Source: Nocardioides thalensis
GTDB lineage: Bacteria > Actinomycetota > Actinomycetes > Propionibacteriales > Nocardioidaceae
DNA: 64,000 nucleotides
Direction: 5' to 3'
Assembly (NCBI RefSeq): GCF_013410655.1
Contig: NZ_JACCFP010000001.1
Location: forward strand, 2,317,501 to 2,381,500
Positions 25,059 through 33,188 of the stretch are shown piece after piece. The translations under genes were made by a program, and so were the position numbers. The notes under the pieces are model-generated. The model saw nothing but the letters and a program-made list of their open reading frames with translations, was not told where the DNA came from and did not search any database. Position 1 is the stretch's first letter. Every line of letters begins with the position of its first letter.

Positions 25059-26867
25059 TCACTCAGCGATGTAGATCGTGCGGTAGTCAGGCGCGCCACC
25101 GACGGAGGTGTCGTTGGCGAGACCCTCGACGTTGCTGCCGATGCCGAAGATCACCTGGTAGTAACCGGTGTTGATCACGGGCTGGAAGTCCGTCATCACG
25201 GTCTGCTCCAGCTCGCCCCAGGCCTCCGCCTGCTCCTCGACCGGCAGACCCTGGATCCGCTCGATCTCGGCGTTGACCGAGTCCTCGCTGAACGCGCCGG
25301 TGTTGTAGGGACCGGGCTCCGGGTCCGCGCCCACGATCACGGGCAGGAACGTCGAGGCCGACGGCCAGTCCTGGCACCACGCGGTGCCGAGCAGGTTGAT
25401 CTTCTTGTACAGCTTGTTGTTCGGGTCGGTCCACACGTCGTACAGCGAGCCGCCGGTGTAGGGGAACATCTCGACCTTGAAGCCGGACTCCTCGTAACCG
25501 CGCTTGCGCTGCTCGGCGCTCGCCTCGCCCTCGGGGGTCGACGCGTCGTAGACGAACTGCACCTCGTACTCACCGGGCTCGAAGCCAGCCGCCTTCAGCA
25601 GCTCCTTCGACTTCTCCGGGTCGAACGTGATGCCCTCCCCGTCCGGGCCCTCCCAGACCTGGCGACCGGCCATGCCCGGGGGCAGCAGGCCGAAGCCCAG
25701 AGACTCGTCGGTGACGCCGTTGGCCCGGGTGATACCCGGGACCTCGCCGCCGGCGGCCCAGATGTTCTCGTAGTCGTAGGCGTAGGCCAGGGCCTGCCGG
25801 ACCTCGAGCTCCGGGATCTCGCTGTACTTCGGCATCACGAAGCTGGTGCACGGCTGGGGGCCGACGAGCATCTTGTCCTCGAGGCCGTCCTGGGTCGCCT
25901 TGGTGTAGTCGGTGCCCTGCAGCGCGGTGACGATGGTCGTCGCGCCGGCCTCGTCGCTGAACACGGTCTCGGCCGCGACCTTCGGGTTCACGTCGAACTC
26001 GAAGGTGTAGGAGTCGACGAGCTGACGACGAGCCGGGTCGGTCTCGGGGTCCCACTGGTCGTTCTGGACGAGGACCAGCTTCTGGTTCGGGACGAACTCC
26101 TGGACCTTGTAGGGGCCGGTGGCCAGCGGCTTGAGGCCGTAGTCCTGCTCGGAGGCGTCGAGCGGCACCGGGCCGATCGCCGGGAAGACCGAGTAGTAGT
26201 CCATCTCCGGGAACGGGGTGCTGAAGTGCATGATGATGTCGTTGCCCTGGACCTCGATGCCCGGGAACTCGTCACCGTCCTTGTAGGGACCGTTGTACTT
26301 GTCGCCACCCTCGAAGTACGGCTTGGAGTACGCCGTGCCGGGGCCGGTGGCGAACGTGTCGGCGTCGAAGCTGCGCTTGATGCCGAACGCGACCTCCTCC
26401 GCGGTGACGGGGTCACCCGTCTCCCACTTGATGCCCTCCTTCAGCGTGAACGTCCACTCCGTGAAGTCCTCGTTGGGCGTACCGAGGTCGGTCGCGAGGT
26501 CCGGGACGAGCTCGTAGCTGCCGTCCTCGGACTGGCGGAACGTGGTGAGCGAGCGGAACAGGAGGCTCTGCGCGATGCCGTTGTCGGTCACGGACCAGAG
26601 GCCGGCCGGGTCGAGCGAGTCCGCACCGTCGTCGGGGTCGGGGGCGAGAACGGTCAGGTCGCCACCCTCCTGGGCACCCTCGAGCTCCGGCGCCGGGCCC
26701 TCGGCCTCGGCGTTCTTCCCGCCCGAGCTGGTCGAGCCCTTGGCGAGGTCCTCGTCGCCGGCGGAGCCGGGACCGTCGCCGTCACTGTCCCCGCCGCCGC
26801 AGGCGGCGAGGGCGAGGGTCATCACCGACGCGCTGAGCGCGGCGGCGAATGCCTTCTTCCGATTCAT
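25059..26867 (-). CDS. Peptide ABC transporter substrate-binding lipoprotein (SBP family 5)
   Basis: 602 residues from the ATG at 26867. Lipoprotein signal with lipobox LALAAC|GGG (Cys at ~23), then an acidic, Ser/Gly-rich linker of ~45 residues and a family 5 binding protein (DGADSLDPAGLWSVTDNGI; FTLKEGIKWETGDPVTAEEV; VRQALAYAYDYENIW). It captures peptides or similar solutes outside the membrane. GAAAGG precedes the start. It lies between the two permease genes, dppC-like upstream and dppB-like downstream. Confidence 0.94.
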   Translation of the reverse strand: MNRKKAFAAALSASVMTLALAACGGGDSDGDGPGSAGDEDLAKGSTSSGGKNAEAEGPAPELEGAQEGGDLTVLAPDPDDGADSLDPAGLWSVTDNGIAQSLLFRSLTTFRQSEDGSYELVPDLATDLGTPNEDFTEWTFTLKEGIKWETGDPVTAEEVAFGIKRSFDADTFATGPGTAYSKPYFEGGDKYNGPYKDGDEFPGIEVQGNDIIMHFSTPFPEMDYYSVFPAIGPVPLDASEQDYGLKPLATGPYKVQEFVPNQKLVLVQNDQWDPETDPARRQLVDSYTFEFDVNPKVAAETVFSDEAGATTIVTALQGTDYTKATQDGLEDKMLVGPQPCTSFVMPKYSEIPELEVRQALAYAYDYENIWAAGGEVPGITRANGVTDESLGFGLLPPGMAGRQVWEGPDGEGITFDPEKSKELLKAAGFEPGEYEVQFVYDASTPEGEASAEQRKRGYEESGFKVEMFPYTGGSLYDVWTDPNNKLYKKINLLGTAWCQDWPSASTFLPVIVGADPEPGPYNTGAFSEDSVNAEIERIQGLPVEEQAEAWGELEQTVMTDFQPVINTGYYQVIFGIGSNVEGLANDTSVGGAPDYRTIYIAE

Positions 26868-26922
26868 GTATCCAGCCTTTCTTGTGCGTTGACCGAGGCG
26901 CTCGGCCGACGATTGGGGTGGG

Positions 26923-27933
26923 TCAGCGTCGGGTCTTCGGGTCGAACGCGTCGCGGATGGCGTCGCCGAGCAAGTTGAGCGCGACGCACAGGACCGCGAC
27001 ACCGATGACCGGCGCGAGGAGGTACTGCGGGTAGAGGTCCCACCAGTCCGTGGCAGCCACGATGGTGCGGCCCCACGACTCGCGGCCGATGATGCCGATG
27101 CCGAGGTAGGAGAGGCCGGCCTCGGCCGCCACGAACGCCGGCAGGCCGAGGGAGAACGACACGACGATCGGAGCGATCAGGTTGGGCAGCATCTCGCGCA
27201 CCATGATCCGCCAGGTCGGCACGCCGATGACGCGCGCCGCCTTGACGAACTCGCGCTCCCGCAGCGACAGCACCTCGCCGCGCACCAGCCGCGCCACGCT
27301 CATCCAGCTGAAGAACACGAGGATCAGCATCAGCGCCACGAAGCTGTAGGTCTTCATCTTCTCGGGCTGGTCGCCCCACCGCTCGTTGACGATCGGCGCC
27401 ACCATCAGCGCGCCGAGCAGGAACGGGAAGGTGAGGAAAAGGTTCGTCGTGAACGAGATCAGGGTGTCGAAGACGCCGCCCTTGAAGCCCGCGATCAGGC
27501 CCAGGGTCACGCCGATGATGGTCGACAGGACCGCCGCGAGCGACGCGAGCATGAGCGACGTCCGGCAACCCTCGATCCAGATCGCGAGCAGGTCGGTCCC
27601 GTCACCGGGCTTGACGCCGAACGGGTGCTCCATCGTGAACCCGTGGTTGGGCGGGCCGACGGTCGGCAGACCGGTCGTGAGGTCGACGTAGTCGCTCGCG
27701 CGCACCGTGTCGGTCGAGACGTTGAACAGGTTCAGCCACACGTCGGCGAGCACCGCGACCATCACGAAGAACAGCACGACCAGGAAGCAGATGACCGCGA
27801 TCGGGTCCTTGCGGAGCCGGTCGATGGCGATCCGGGTCGGCGAGCGTCCGGCGATCTCCTTGCGCGAGGCCTCATCGGCCACCGGCTCGGTGGCCTCCTC
27901 GTGCACTGCGAGGTCGGTCGCAGGCAGCGTCAT
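26923..27933 (-). CDS. Peptide ABC transporter permease (DppC type)
   Basis: 336 residues. A ~45-residue cytoplasmic N-terminus, then about six membrane helices with the OppC N-terminal region and the BPD loop EFVKAARVIGVPTWRIMVREMLPNLI. The end LGDAIRDAFDPKTRR is typical of DppC proteins. GAAAGGGA lies upstream of the ATG. It is the first gene of the importer operon; the 119-base gap upstream must hold the promoter. Confidence 0.93.
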   Translation of the reverse strand: MTLPATDLAVHEEATEPVADEASRKEIAGRSPTRIAIDRLRKDPIAVICFLVVLFFVMVAVLADVWLNLFNVSTDTVRASDYVDLTTGLPTVGPPNHGFTMEHPFGVKPGDGTDLLAIWIEGCRTSLMLASLAAVLSTIIGVTLGLIAGFKGGVFDTLISFTTNLFLTFPFLLGALMVAPIVNERWGDQPEKMKTYSFVALMLILVFFSWMSVARLVRGEVLSLREREFVKAARVIGVPTWRIMVREMLPNLIAPIVVSFSLGLPAFVAAEAGLSYLGIGIIGRESWGRTIVAATDWWDLYPQYLLAPVIGVAVLCVALNLLGDAIRDAFDPKTRR

Positions 27934-28052
27934 GCGATCCCTTTCAAGTTCCCGAAATGGGCGACTCAGCGCACTCGCGCCGAGCGAGACTCTAAGGGAG
28001 GTGAGCCACGTAACAGATCACCGACCGGTAACGATCTGGTCTCGGTGGCCGG
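27934..28052. promoter_or_regulatory. Upstream region of the peptide importer operon
   Basis: 119 bases between aspS and the importer operon, both on the minus strand. It holds a ribosome-binding site near 27940 and two direct GTAAC-(A)GATC copies 18 bases apart (28010-28019, 28028-28037), a possible activator or repressor site. I see no convincing -35/-10 pair and only a weak palindrome at the aspS stop (CCGGTTTAACCGG-like). Confidence 0.3.
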
Positions 28053-29819
28053 TTAAACCGGGAGATCCTTCTGTGGCGACGCGTCGACACCGGCTTCCTT
28101 GCGCTGCTCCGGGGTGATCGGCGCGGGTGCCGCGGTCAGCGGGTCGAAGCCACCGCCGGACTTCGGGAAGGCGATGACCTCGCGGATCGAGTCCGTGCCT
28201 GCCAGGAGCGCGGTGATGCGGTCCCAGCCGAACGCGATGCCGCCGTGCGGCGGCGCGCCGTACTTGAACGCCTCCAGGAGGAAACCGAACTTCTCCTCGG
28301 CCTCGGCCTCGCCGATGCCCATGAGCGCGAAGACGCGCTTCTGGACGTCCTCGCGGTGGATACGGATCGAGCCACCGCCGATCTCGTTGCCGTTGCAGAC
28401 GATGTCGTAGGCCCAGGCCACGGCGTTGCCGGGGTCCTGGTCGAAGCCGTCGGGGTCCTGCGGGCTGGTGAACGCGTGGTGGACCGCGGTCCAGGCACCT
28501 GAGCCCACCGCGACGTCACCGGAGGCGACCGCGTCGGAGGCCGGCTCGAGCAGCGGGGCGTCGACGATCCAGACGAACGCCCAGGCGTCCTCGTCGATCA
28601 GGCCACACCGGCGGCCGATCTCCAGGCGGGCGGCGCCGAGGAGCGCGCGGCTGGACTTGGTGGCGCCGGCCGCGAAGAAGATGCAGTCGCCGGGCTGGGC
28701 ACCGACGTGGGCGGCGATCCCGGCCTTCTCCTCCTCGGAGAGGTTCTTGGCGACCGGGCCGCCGAGCTCGCCGTCCTCCTGGACGAGCACGTAGGCGAGG
28801 CCCCGGGCACCGCGCTGCTTGGCCCACTCCTGCCAGGCGTCGAGCTGCTTGCGGGGCTGGCTCGCTCCGCCGGGCATGACGACCGCGCCGACGTACTCCG
28901 CCTGGAAGACGCGGAACGGGGTGTCCTTGAAGTAGTCGGTGCACTCGACGAGCTCCTGGCCCATCCGCAGGTCGGGCTTGTCGGACCCGAACCGGGCCAT
29001 CGCGTCGGCGAAGGTCATCCGCGGGATCGGCAGCGGGATCTCGTAGCCCACGAGCTTCCACAGCGCGCTGAGGATCTCCTCGGACAGCGCGATCACGTCG
29101 TCCTGGTCGACGAAGCTCATCTCGACGTCGAGCTGGGTGAACTCCGGCTGGCGGTCGGCGCGGAAGTCCTCGTCGCGGTAGCAGCGCGCGATCTGGAAGT
29201 AGCGCTCCATGCCGGCGACCATCAGCAGCTGCTTGAAGAGCTGCGGGCTCTGCGGCAGGGCGTACCAGCTGCCGGGCTGCAGGCGGGCCGGCACCAGGAA
29301 GTCACGGGCGCCCTCGGGCGTGCTCCGCGTCAGCGTGGGGGTCTCGACCTCGACGAAGCCGTGCGTGTCGAGCACGTCGCGGGCCGCCTTGTTGACCTTG
29401 CTGCGCAGCCGCAGGGCGTTGCCCGGCGCCGTACGCCGCAGGTCGAGGTAGCGGTGCTTGAGCCGGGTCTCCTCCCCCACGTCGACGTGGTCGGAGATCG
29501 GGAACGGCAGGGGCGCGGCGGCCGACAGCACCTCGACGTCGCTGGCGACGACCTCGACCGCGCCGGTCGCGAGGTTGGGGTTCTCCATGCCCTCCTTGCG
29601 GGCGACGACCTCGCCGGTCACCTTGAGGCAGTACTCCGCGCGGAGAGCGTGGGCGACCGACTCGTCGCGGATGACGACCTGGACGACACCGCTGGCCTCG
29701 CGCAGGTCGATGAAGGCGACACCACCGTGATCGCGCCGGTTGGCCACCCACCCGGCGAGGGTGACGGTCTGGCCGACGTGCTCGGCGCGCAGGGTGCCGG
29801 CGTCATGGGTGCGGATCAC
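28053..29819 (-). CDS. aspS: Aspartyl-tRNA synthetase, probably non-discriminating (Asp/Asn)
   Basis: 588 residues from the GTG at 29819 ([16 protein letters not shown]), with AAGGAG upstream. Bacterial-type class IIb enzyme: OB-fold anticodon domain, catalytic core with [18 protein letters not shown], a GAD insertion and the C-terminal [10 protein letters not shown]. The anticodon domain reads RRDHGG and [10 protein letters not shown]. His and Gly at these two positions mark non-discriminating AspRS enzymes in the literature, whereas E. coli has Leu and Lys, so it may also make Asp-tRNA(Asn) for GatCAB. The longer upstream frame overlaps hisS and is not conserved. Confidence 0.94.
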   Translation of the reverse strand: MIRTHDAGTLRAEHVGQTVTLAGWVANRRDHGGVAFIDLREASGVVQVVIRDESVAHALRAEYCLKVTGEVVARKEGMENPNLATGAVEVVASDVEVLSAAAPLPFPISDHVDVGEETRLKHRYLDLRRTAPGNALRLRSKVNKAARDVLDTHGFVEVETPTLTRSTPEGARDFLVPARLQPGSWYALPQSPQLFKQLLMVAGMERYFQIARCYRDEDFRADRQPEFTQLDVEMSFVDQDDVIALSEEILSALWKLVGYEIPLPIPRMTFADAMARFGSDKPDLRMGQELVECTDYFKDTPFRVFQAEYVGAVVMPGGASQPRKQLDAWQEWAKQRGARGLAYVLVQEDGELGGPVAKNLSEEEKAGIAAHVGAQPGDCIFFAAGATKSSRALLGAARLEIGRRCGLIDEDAWAFVWIVDAPLLEPASDAVASGDVAVGSGAWTAVHHAFTSPQDPDGFDQDPGNAVAWAYDIVCNGNEIGGGSIRIHREDVQKRVFALMGIGEAEAEEKFGFLLEAFKYGAPPHGGIAFGWDRITALLAGTDSIREVIAFPKSGGGFDPLTAAPAPITPEQRKEAGVDASPQKDLPV

Positions 29820-31201
29820 GGGTTGGTCTCCTTGTTCATCGGTGGTTGAGGTGCGAGCGAAGCGAGCCTCGAAACCGTGGGTCGCAGGTCGTGGGTCGGA
29901 GGCTGCCACGTCGCCGGGTCGGCGGCGACCTGGTTTCCGGTGCGGATGTCCTTGACCTCGCCGGTGCCCTCCGGCGAGGTGAACCAGACGAAGGGGATGC
30001 CGCGCCGCTCGGCGTGGCGGATCTGCTTGCCGAACTTCGCGGCGGTCGGCGCCACCTCGCAGGGCACGCCGTTGGCGCGGAGCGCCGTGGCGATCGCGTC
30101 GGCGTCGCCGCGCGACTCCTCGTCGGTCACGGCGACGAGCACCACGCTCGGCACCGAGCGGTCGGCGGTGACCAGCCCGCGCTGGAGCAGGGGCACCAGC
30201 ACCCGGCTGACGCCGAGCGAGATGCCGACGCCCGGGTACGTCGTACGACCGTCGCTCGCGAGCGCGTCGTAGCGCCCGCCGGAGCAGATCGACCCGAGCG
30301 ACTCGTAGCCGTCGAGGCGGGTCTCGAAGACGGTGCCGGTGTAGTAGTCGAGGCCGCGGGCGATCGACAGGTCGGCCTCGATGCGGACCGCCTCTGTGGC
30401 CAGCGGGGCACACGCGCGGACCAGCGTCGACAGCTCGTCGAGCCCCTCGTCGAGCAGCGGGTGGTCCACACCGAGCTCGCGGACGCGGGCGACGAACGAG
30501 TCGTCGACGGACCGGATCGCTGCCAGAGCGAGACAGCGCTCCGCCTGCTCGTCGGTGATGCCCGCGTCACTCACGAGCAGCTCGCGGACCTTGTCGCTGG
30601 GCAGCTTGTCGAGCTTGTCGACCAGCCGCATGACCTCGTCGATGCCCTCGTCGCTCACGCCGAGCCCGGCGTAGAAGCCCTGGATCAGCTTGCGGTTGTT
30701 GACCTGGAGGCGGAAGCCGGGGAGGAAGTCGAGCCGCGCGAGGGCGTCGAGCATCACGCGCGCGACCTCGACGTCGTGGTGGAACGGCAGGGTGTCGCGG
30801 CCGACCACGTCGATGTCGGCCTGCGTGAACTCGCGGAACCGGCCCTCCTGGGGCCGCTCGCCCCGCCAAACCTTCTGGATCTGGTAGCGCCGGAACGGGA
30901 ACTCGAGCCTGCCGGCGTTCTCGAGCACGTAGCGCGCGAACGGCACCGTCAGGTCGAAGTGCAGGCCCATCCCGGCGTGACCCTCGGCCGACTCCTCGTG
31001 CAGCCGGCGCAGGAGGTAGACCTCCTTGGACGTGTCGCCCTTGCGCAGCAGCTGGTCGAGCGGCTCCACGGCACGGGTCTCGATGCTGCCGAAGCCGTGC
31101 AGCTCGAACGTCGACGCCAGGGTCGCCAGGACCTGCTGCTCGACCTGGCGCTGGGCAGGGAGCAGCTCGGGGAACCCGCTGAGCGGGGTGGGCTTCGCCA
31201 T
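29816..31201 (-). CDS. hisS: Histidyl-tRNA synthetase with repeat-derived C-terminal tail
   Basis: 461 residues. Class II core with the histidine-specific motifs ([34 protein letters not shown]) and a C-terminal anticodon-binding domain ending around [19 protein letters not shown]. The last ~20 residues (from [14 protein letters not shown]) are translated from a dispersed repeat at 29841-29876, so the natural end was probably shorter. The stop overlaps the aspS GTG by 4 bases. Confidence 0.95.
   Translation of the reverse strand: MAKPTPLSGFPELLPAQRQVEQQVLATLASTFELHGFGSIETRAVEPLDQLLRKGDTSKEVYLLRRLHEESAEGHAGMGLHFDLTVPFARYVLENAGRLEFPFRRYQIQKVWRGERPQEGRFREFTQADIDVVGRDTLPFHHDVEVARVMLDALARLDFLPGFRLQVNNRKLIQGFYAGLGVSDEGIDEVMRLVDKLDKLPSDKVRELLVSDAGITDEQAERCLALAAIRSVDDSFVARVRELGVDHPLLDEGLDELSTLVRACAPLATEAVRIEADLSIARGLDYYTGTVFETRLDGYESLGSICSGGRYDALASDGRTTYPGVGISLGVSRVLVPLLQRGLVTADRSVPSVVLVAVTDEESRGDADAIATALRANGVPCEVAPTAAKFGKQIRHAERRGIPFVWFTSPEGTGEVKDIRTGNQVAADPATWQPPTHDLRPTVSRLASLAPQPPMNKETNP
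29841..29876. repeat. Dispersed palindromic repeat, copy at the hisS 3' end
   Basis: The plus strand reads GGTGGTTGAGG, TGCGAGCGAAGCGAG, CCTCGAAACC; the outer arms pair as GGTT/AACC plus GAGG/CCTC. Its reverse complement shares GGTTTCGAGGCTCG at one end and CTCGCACCTCAACCACC at the other with the copy at 42711-42753. It is read in frame as the last codons of hisS and ends ~20 bases upstream of the aspS start. Confidence 0.8.
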
Positions 31202-31204
31202 CTT

Positions 31205-31915
31205 CTACAGACCTCGGGTGACGCGGTCGGCGCTCCCCTGCTGGAGCAGGTCGAGCAGGAACGGGTTCGTGGCGCGCTCGCGGCCGATGGACGTCTGGTC
31301 GCCATGACCGGGCAGCACCACGATGTCGTCGGCGAGCGGCAGCACCTTCTCGGTGAGGCTGCGCAGCATCGTGGGGTGGTCGCCGCCGGGCAGGTCGGTG
31401 CGGCCGATCGAGCCCTGGAAGAGCAGGTCGCCGGAGAACATGACCTCGCTGATGTCGGCGGCGTCGTACGGGGTTCGGAACGTCACCGACCCCTCGGTGT
31501 GGCCGGGGGTGTGGTCGACGAGGAAGCGAAGGCCGGCCAGCTCCAGCTCGGCGCCGTCGCCCAGCTCCTTCACGTCGTCGGGCTCGGTGAACTCGTACTT
31601 CCCGCCCAGGAGCATCCCGGCGGACTCGGCCGAGATGCCGGCCATCGGGTCGGCGAGCAGGTGCCGGTCGCCCGGGTGGATCCAGGCGGTCGCGTCGTAG
31701 GTGCCGGAGACCGGGGTCACCGAGAACATGTGGTCGACGTGGCCGTGGGTCAGCAGGACTGCCACGGGCTTGAGCCGGTGCTCGCGCACGACCTCGGCGA
31801 TGCCGTCCGCGGCGTCCATGCCGGGGTCGATGACCACGCACTCGTTGCCCGCCGCGGTGGCCGCGACGTAGCAATTGGTGCCCCACGGTCCGGCGGGGAA
31901 GGCGGCAATCAGCAC
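31205..31915 (-). CDS. MBL-fold hydrolase (glyoxalase II-like)
   Basis: 236 residues from the GTG at 31915 (a TTG one codon upstream is also possible). Metallo-beta-lactamase fold with LLTHGHVDHMFS (HxHxDH), VDHTPGHTEGSV and VLPGHGDQTS, the dinuclear metal ligands of hydroxyacylglutathione hydrolase-like enzymes. The natural substrate is unknown; actinobacteria lack glutathione, so mycothiol or other thioesters are possible. It lies 3 bases upstream of hisS and is probably cotranscribed with hisS and aspS. Confidence 0.85.
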   Translation of the reverse strand: MLIAAFPAGPWGTNCYVAATAAGNECVVIDPGMDAADGIAEVVREHRLKPVAVLLTHGHVDHMFSVTPVSGTYDATAWIHPGDRHLLADPMAGISAESAGMLLGGKYEFTEPDDVKELGDGAELELAGLRFLVDHTPGHTEGSVTFRTPYDAADISEVMFSGDLLFQGSIGRTDLPGGDHPTMLRSLTEKVLPLADDIVVLPGHGDQTSIGRERATNPFLLDLLQQGSADRVTRGL

Positions 31916-31921
31916 CAACCC

Positions 31922-31927
31922 ACCCTA
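31922..31927 (-). promoter_or_regulatory. -10 hexamer, leaderless-type promoter of the MBL-hisS-aspS unit
   Basis: TAGGGT on the minus strand ends 6 bases before the GTG at 31915, which supports that start over the TTG. It is back-to-back with the promoter of the divergent DUF349 gene. Confidence 0.5.
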
Positions 31928-31947
31928 TCGGCCGGGCTTCCTTCGCC

Positions 31948-31953
31948 TAGCAT
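31948..31953 (+). promoter_or_regulatory. -10 hexamer, leaderless-type promoter of the DUF349 gene
   Basis: TAGCAT ends 8 bases before the GTG at 31962. No Shine-Dalgarno sequence is present, so a leaderless mRNA is likely. Confidence 0.5.
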
Positions 31954-31961
31954 GGCCCATT

Positions 31962-33188
31962 GTGACTGCGAGTGAGTGGGGACGCGTCGGCGACGACGGC
32001 ACCGTCTATGTGAAGACCGCTGACGGCGAGAGGGCTGTCGGGCAGGTGCCCGACGTCTCTCCGGAGGAGGCGTTGAGCTTCTACACGAAGCGGTACGACG
32101 CGCTCGCGGTCGAGGTCGACCTGCTCCACCGACGGGTCACCTCCGGCGTCCTCTCCCCCGACGAGGCGCTCTCCACGATCAAGACCGTGCGCGGTTCGCT
32201 GCCCGAGGCCAACGCGGTCGGCGACCTGCCCGCGCTCTGCGCGAAGCTCGACGAGCTGCTGCCCGTGATCGCGGCGCAGCGGGAGAACCGACGCGCGGAG
32301 AAGGCGAAGCGGCAGGACGAGGCCCGCGCCCAGAAGGAGCAGCTCGCCGCGGAGGCGGAGAAGATCGCCGGCGGCCGCGACTGGAAGAACGGCGCCAATC
32401 GGCTCCGCGAGCTGCTCGAGCAGTGGAAGCAGCTCCCCCGCATCGACAAGGCCGCCGACGACGCGCTCTGGAAGCGCTTCTCCTCGGCGCGGTCGGCGTA
32501 CACGAAGGCGCGCAAGGCCCACTTCGCCGAGCAGGACGAGAAGCGCGAGGCCGCCCGGATCATCAAGGAGCGGCTCGCCACTGAGGCCGAGGTCCTCGCC
32601 GACTCCACCGACTGGGGCCCGACCGCCAGCCGCTACCGCGACCTGATGCGTGACTGGAAGGCGGCTGGCCCGGCGCCCAAGGCGGTCGACGACGAGCTGT
32701 GGCAGCGGTTCCGCGGCGCCCAGGACAAGTTCTTCGGTGCCCGCGACGCCGCCAACGCGGCGCTCGACGCCGAGTTCGCCGCCAACGCCGAGGTGAAGGA
32801 GGCGATCCTGGTCGAGGCCGAGGCGCTGCTCCCCGTCACCGACCTGGCCGCCGCGAAGGCCGCCTTCCGCGAGCTCGCCGACCGCTGGGACGAGGCGGGC
32901 AAGGTGCCACGCGACCGCATCAAGGAGCTCGAGGGCCGGATGCGCACCGTCGAGCAGGCCATCCGCAAGCTCGAGGACGAGCAGTGGAAGAAGTCCGACC
33001 CGGAGAAGTCCGCCCGCGCCGACGACATGGTCTCCAAGCTGGAGACCGCGATCGCCGACGCCGAGGCCAAGCTCGAGAAGGCCCGCGCCGCCGGCGACCA
33101 GCGCAAGATCAAGGAGCTCGAGGAGAACCTCGAGGGCCGGCGGAGCTTCCTGGAGATGGCCAAGCGCGCTTCAGCCGACTTCAGCTGA
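31962..33188 (+). CDS. DUF349 coiled-coil protein
   Basis: 408 residues from the GTG at 31962 (VTASEWGRVGDDGTVYVKTA). After a ~50-residue N-terminal domain it is nearly all charged helix, with repeated DUF349 units (DWKNGANRLRELLEQWKQLPRIDKAADDALW and two related copies, each with a W-K-x-[LA]-x-x-[AP] core) and a long C-terminal coiled coil. No membrane segment. The family is widespread in actinobacteria and of unclear role. The frame continues to 31875, but those residues are not conserved and would overlap the divergent gene. Confidence 0.85.
   Translation: MTASEWGRVGDDGTVYVKTADGERAVGQVPDVSPEEALSFYTKRYDALAVEVDLLHRRVTSGVLSPDEALSTIKTVRGSLPEANAVGDLPALCAKLDELLPVIAAQRENRRAEKAKRQDEARAQKEQLAAEAEKIAGGRDWKNGANRLRELLEQWKQLPRIDKAADDALWKRFSSARSAYTKARKAHFAEQDEKREAARIIKERLATEAEVLADSTDWGPTASRYRDLMRDWKAAGPAPKAVDDELWQRFRGAQDKFFGARDAANAALDAEFAANAEVKEAILVEAEALLPVTDLAAAKAAFRELADRWDEAGKVPRDRIKELEGRMRTVEQAIRKLEDEQWKKSDPEKSARADDMVSKLETAIADAEAKLEKARAAGDQRKIKELEENLEGRRSFLEMAKRASADFS

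Noticed and set aside
28049-28061. CCGGTTAAACCGG-like palindrome at the aspS stop, considered as terminator
   Set aside because: Short, with the stop codon in its centre and no loop of usual size; too weak to call.
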